Shown piece by piece: positions 61,993-64,000 of a stretch of 64,000 bases of DNA (position 1 is the stretch's first letter; each line of letters begins with the position of its first letter). The notes under the pieces were generated by a model that saw nothing but the letters and a program-made list of their open reading frames with translations, was not told the origin of the DNA and did not search any database. The position numbers were made by a program, and so were the translations under genes. This DNA comes from an uncultured Burkholderiales bacterium (GTDB lineage Bacteria > Pseudomonadota > Gammaproteobacteria > Burkholderiales > Burkholderiaceae_C). The stretch is from NCBI GenBank assembly GCA_943908475.1, contig CALTTG010000021.1, positions 1-64,000 of the forward strand, read 5' to 3'.

Positions 61993-63420
61993 TCAGAAGT
62001 TTAAGGTGCGCTTGTCCACCGCGAGAGCCGCCTCTTTCGTGGCCTCACTCAAACTGGGGTGAGCATGGCAGATGCGGGCAATGTCTTCGGCGCTGGCCTT
62101 GAAGGACATGGCCACCACCGCTTCCGAAATGAGCTCGGACGCGAAGGGACCGATGATGTGCACCCCCAGAATTTCATCGGTGGAGGCATCGGCGATGAAC
62201 TTCACGAACCCGTTGGTGTCGCCCAATGCACGGGCGCGACCATTGGCGAGAAACGGGAAGGAACCGGCTTTGTAAGCCCGTCCTTCCGCTCTCAAAGCCT
62301 GTTCGGTTTTGCCGACCCAGGCAATCTCCGGGCTGGTGTAGATCACCCAGGGAATCGTGTCGAAATCGACGTGACCGTGTTGGCCGGCAATGCGCTCGGC
62401 CACGGCAACGCCCTCTTCTTCTGCTTTGTGCGCCAGCATGGGGCCACGCACCACATCACCCACGGCCCACACATTGGGCAGGTTGGTCTTGCAATCTGCG
62501 TCCACCACGATGGCGCCGCGCTCGTCGAGCTTCAGGCCCACCGCGTCACCATTCAGGCCAGTCGTGTTGGGCACCCGGCCGATGGAGACGATCAGCTTGT
62601 CCACTTCCAGCTTCTGGGCCTCGCCCTTGGCGTCGGTGTAGTTCACCGTCACACCCTTCTTGGCCTTTTTGATGTCGCCGATCTTCACGCCCAGCTGAAG
62701 CTTGAGACCTTGCTTGGTGAAGAGCTTCTGGGCCTCTTTGGCCACTTGCTCGTCCACGGCCGCCAAGAACGCCGGCATGGCTTCCAGCACGGTGACCTCT
62801 GCGCCCAGACGACGCCAGACCGAGCCCATCTCCAAGCCGATCACGCCCGAACCGATCACACCCAGTTTCGCGGGCACGTCGGCGATGTTCAGCGCACCGT
62901 CGTTGGACAAGATTTGCTTTTCATCGAACTCGGCCCCAGGGAGCTGGCGCGCATTGGAGCCCGTGGCCACCACGATGTGCTTGCCTTGCAAGGTCTCCGG
63001 CTTGTCACCGGTCACTGAAATGTCGTAGAGGCCACCCTCGGCTTTGACAAACGATCCACGGCCATGGAAGAAACTGACCTTGTTCTTCTTGAACAGGTAC
63101 AGGATGCCGTCGTTGTTCTGCTTGACCACGGTGTCCTTGCGGCCCACCATCTTGGCGACGTCCATCTTCAGGCCTTCCACGGTGATGCCGTGGTCTGCAA
63201 AATGGTGCGCCGCTTGCTCGTAGTGCTCCGACGATTGAAGCAGCGCCTTCGACGGGATGCAGCCCACGTTCGTGCAGGTGCCGCCTGGGGCCGGGCCTCC
63301 CTTGGCGTTCTTCCATTCGTCGATGCAAGCGACTTTGAAGCCCAGTTGGGCCGCGCGAATGGCAGCGATGTAGCCACCGGGGCCGCCACCGATCACGATG
63401 ACGTCGAATTGTTGGGACAT
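61993..63420 (-). CDS. lpdA: Dihydrolipoyl dehydrogenase (E3)
   Basis: The 475-residue flavoprotein reoxidises dihydrolipoamide of the 2-oxoglutarate dehydrogenase complex with NAD+. It has the FAD fold VIGGGPGGYIAAIRAAQLG, redox-active GGTCTNVGCIPSK (Cys about 48 and 53), NAD fold GVIGSGVIGLEMGSVW, and the C-terminal dimer region with HAHPSLSEATKEA providing the catalytic His. It follows odhB (108-nt gap), so this is the OdhL-type E3. ATG 63420. Confidence 0.97.
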   Translation of the reverse strand: MSQQFDVIVIGGGPGGYIAAIRAAQLGFKVACIDEWKNAKGGPAPGGTCTNVGCIPSKALLQSSEHYEQAAHHFADHGITVEGLKMDVAKMVGRKDTVVKQNNDGILYLFKKNKVSFFHGRGSFVKAEGGLYDISVTGDKPETLQGKHIVVATGSNARQLPGAEFDEKQILSNDGALNIADVPAKLGVIGSGVIGLEMGSVWRRLGAEVTVLEAMPAFLAAVDEQVAKEAQKLFTKQGLKLQLGVKIGDIKKAKKGVTVNYTDAKGEAQKLEVDKLIVSIGRVPNTTGLNGDAVGLKLDERGAIVVDADCKTNLPNVWAVGDVVRGPMLAHKAEEEGVAVAERIAGQHGHVDFDTIPWVIYTSPEIAWVGKTEQALRAEGRAYKAGSFPFLANGRARALGDTNGFVKFIADASTDEILGVHIIGPFASELISEAVVAMSFKASAEDIARICHAHPSLSEATKEAALAVDKRTLNF

Positions 63421-63528
63421 GTCGGTCTCCTCAGTTGCCGCAGCGTGGGCGGCGTGTCAGGTTTGCAGTCGCCGGGCGAGCCCTCGTGAGGCCCGCCCGG
63501 CCGCAAAAAACGTGGCAGATGGTGGTGA

Positions 63529-64000
63529 TCAGATGTCGAACAGGAGGCGAGCCGGGTCTTCCAGCGCTTCCTTCATGGCAACCAGGCCCAACACAGCTTC
63601 GCGGCCGTCGATGATGCGGTGGTCATACGACATCGCGAGGTAGTTGATGGGACGCACCACCACTTGGCCGTTTTCCACCACCGCACGGTCTTTGGTGGCG
63701 TGCACGCCCAAGATCGCGGCTTGAGGTGGGTTGATGATCGGGGTCGACAGCATGGAGCCAAACACCCCACCATTGGAGATCGAGAAGGTGCCACCGGTGA
63801 GCTCTTCCAAACCCAACTTGCCGTCACGGGCCTTCACGCCGAACTCAGCGATCTTCTTTTCGATTTCGGCAAAGGTCATTTGGTCGACGTTGCGCAGCAC
63901 AGGCACCACCAGCCCTCGCGGAGAGCCCACGGCCACGCCGATGTCAAAGTAGCCGTGATAGACGATGTCGTTGCCATCGACCGAAGCGTTCAGCACCGGG
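63529..64000 (-). CDS. odhB: 2-oxoglutarate dehydrogenase E2 (dihydrolipoyl succinyltransferase), 3' part
   Basis: Only the C-terminal catalytic part is in the window; the gene runs off the right edge. It has the acyltransferase core FDIGVAVGSPRGLVVPVLR, GTFSISNGGVFGSML, and the catalytic SYDHRIIDGREAV (His and Asp), ending LEDPARLLFDI. This C-terminus is typical of the succinyl- rather than acetyltransferase. The adjacent lpdA supports the assignment. Lipoyl and E1/E3-binding domains lie outside. Confidence 0.93.
   Translation of the reverse strand, partial: PVLNASVDGNDIVYHGYFDIGVAVGSPRGLVVPVLRNVDQMTFAEIEKKIAEFGVKARDGKLGLEELTGGTFSISNGGVFGSMLSTPIINPPQAAILGVHATKDRAVVENGQVVVRPINYLAMSYDHRIIDGREAVLGLVAMKEALEDPARLLFDI

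Noticed and set aside
1..64000. Mobile elements, prophage, CRISPR or rRNA
   Set aside because: No transposase, integrase, phage structural gene, cas gene, direct-repeat array or rRNA sequence was seen on either strand.

Overview
The window looks like core chromosome of a GC-rich betaproteobacterium in the order Burkholderiales, most likely Comamonadaceae-like. The evidence is the combination of an EF-P/EarP arginine-rhamnosylation pair, an Anbu-type proteasome-like protease beside mutS, an hda-HAD-pcnB-folK block, YbiB beside assimilatory nitrate reductase, and odhB-lpdA-zapE. The genus cannot be fixed by reading alone. Coding density is very high, many neighbours overlap by 4 nt (ATGA) or TGATG, and I see no insertion sequence, prophage, CRISPR array or rRNA operon. 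Most genes are housekeeping; accessory interest is concentrated in a few places.

Layout. 1-3.5 kb: a doubly truncated O-GlcNAc-transferase-like fragment, tRNA-His, ppiD, tRNA-Val, hupB. 3.6-8.6 kb: pgsA, a small TonB-C-like lipoprotein, uvrC, then earP-efp. 8.6-17 kb: dusA, a secreted unknown, mutS-anbu, suhB, trmJ, cysE. 16.8-22.6 kb: an acyl-CoA dehydrogenase / APH-like kinase / SDR operon with a divergent LysR gene and an M48 protease. 22.6-25.3 kb: mog, darP (yjgA), pmbA. 25.3-30.3 kb: a TRAP transporter split over two strands, YbaN-like protein, yqeY, rpsU. 30.6-36 kb: perM-hda-HAD-pcnB-folK, read leftwards. 36-40 kb: plsY, an anchored glutaredoxin, YciO- and PHP-family genes, DUF1801, dcd. 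40-48.5 kb: a nitrate-assimilation cluster. 48.5-64 kb: EamA transporter, DUF2322-like and a large membrane propeller protein, purL, map-glnD, DUF465, a PP2C phosphatase, and zapE-lpdA-odhB (odhB runs off the right edge).

How the genes work together. The clearest regulated system is nitrate assimilation: an MFS nitrate transporter, a FAD/NADH electron-transfer protein resembling only the N-terminal part of NirB, a molybdopterin nitrate reductase with its own C-terminal [2Fe-2S] (BFD-like) domain, YbiB, and a fused PP2C phosphatase / Ser-Thr kinase. Both transcription units start behind good sigma-54 -24/-12 elements, and three TTGGTGC-like half-sites lie upstream of the second, which points to NtrC control. 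No nitrite reductase is visible in the window. glnD, 13 kb away, is the sensor at the head of the same nitrogen cascade.

The second system of interest is the ACAD-kinase-SDR operon. Its three families match those used in 4-hydroxyacyl-CoA / levulinate catabolism (Lva, ACAD10/11), where a kinase phosphorylates the 4-hydroxyl and an unusual acyl-CoA dehydrogenase removes it. The substrate is inferred only. Unrecognised genes deserving attention are the 686-residue propeller/PH-like membrane protein, the one-helix membrane protein at 35.3-36.0 kb and the cysteine-containing exported protein at 9.75-10.3 kb.
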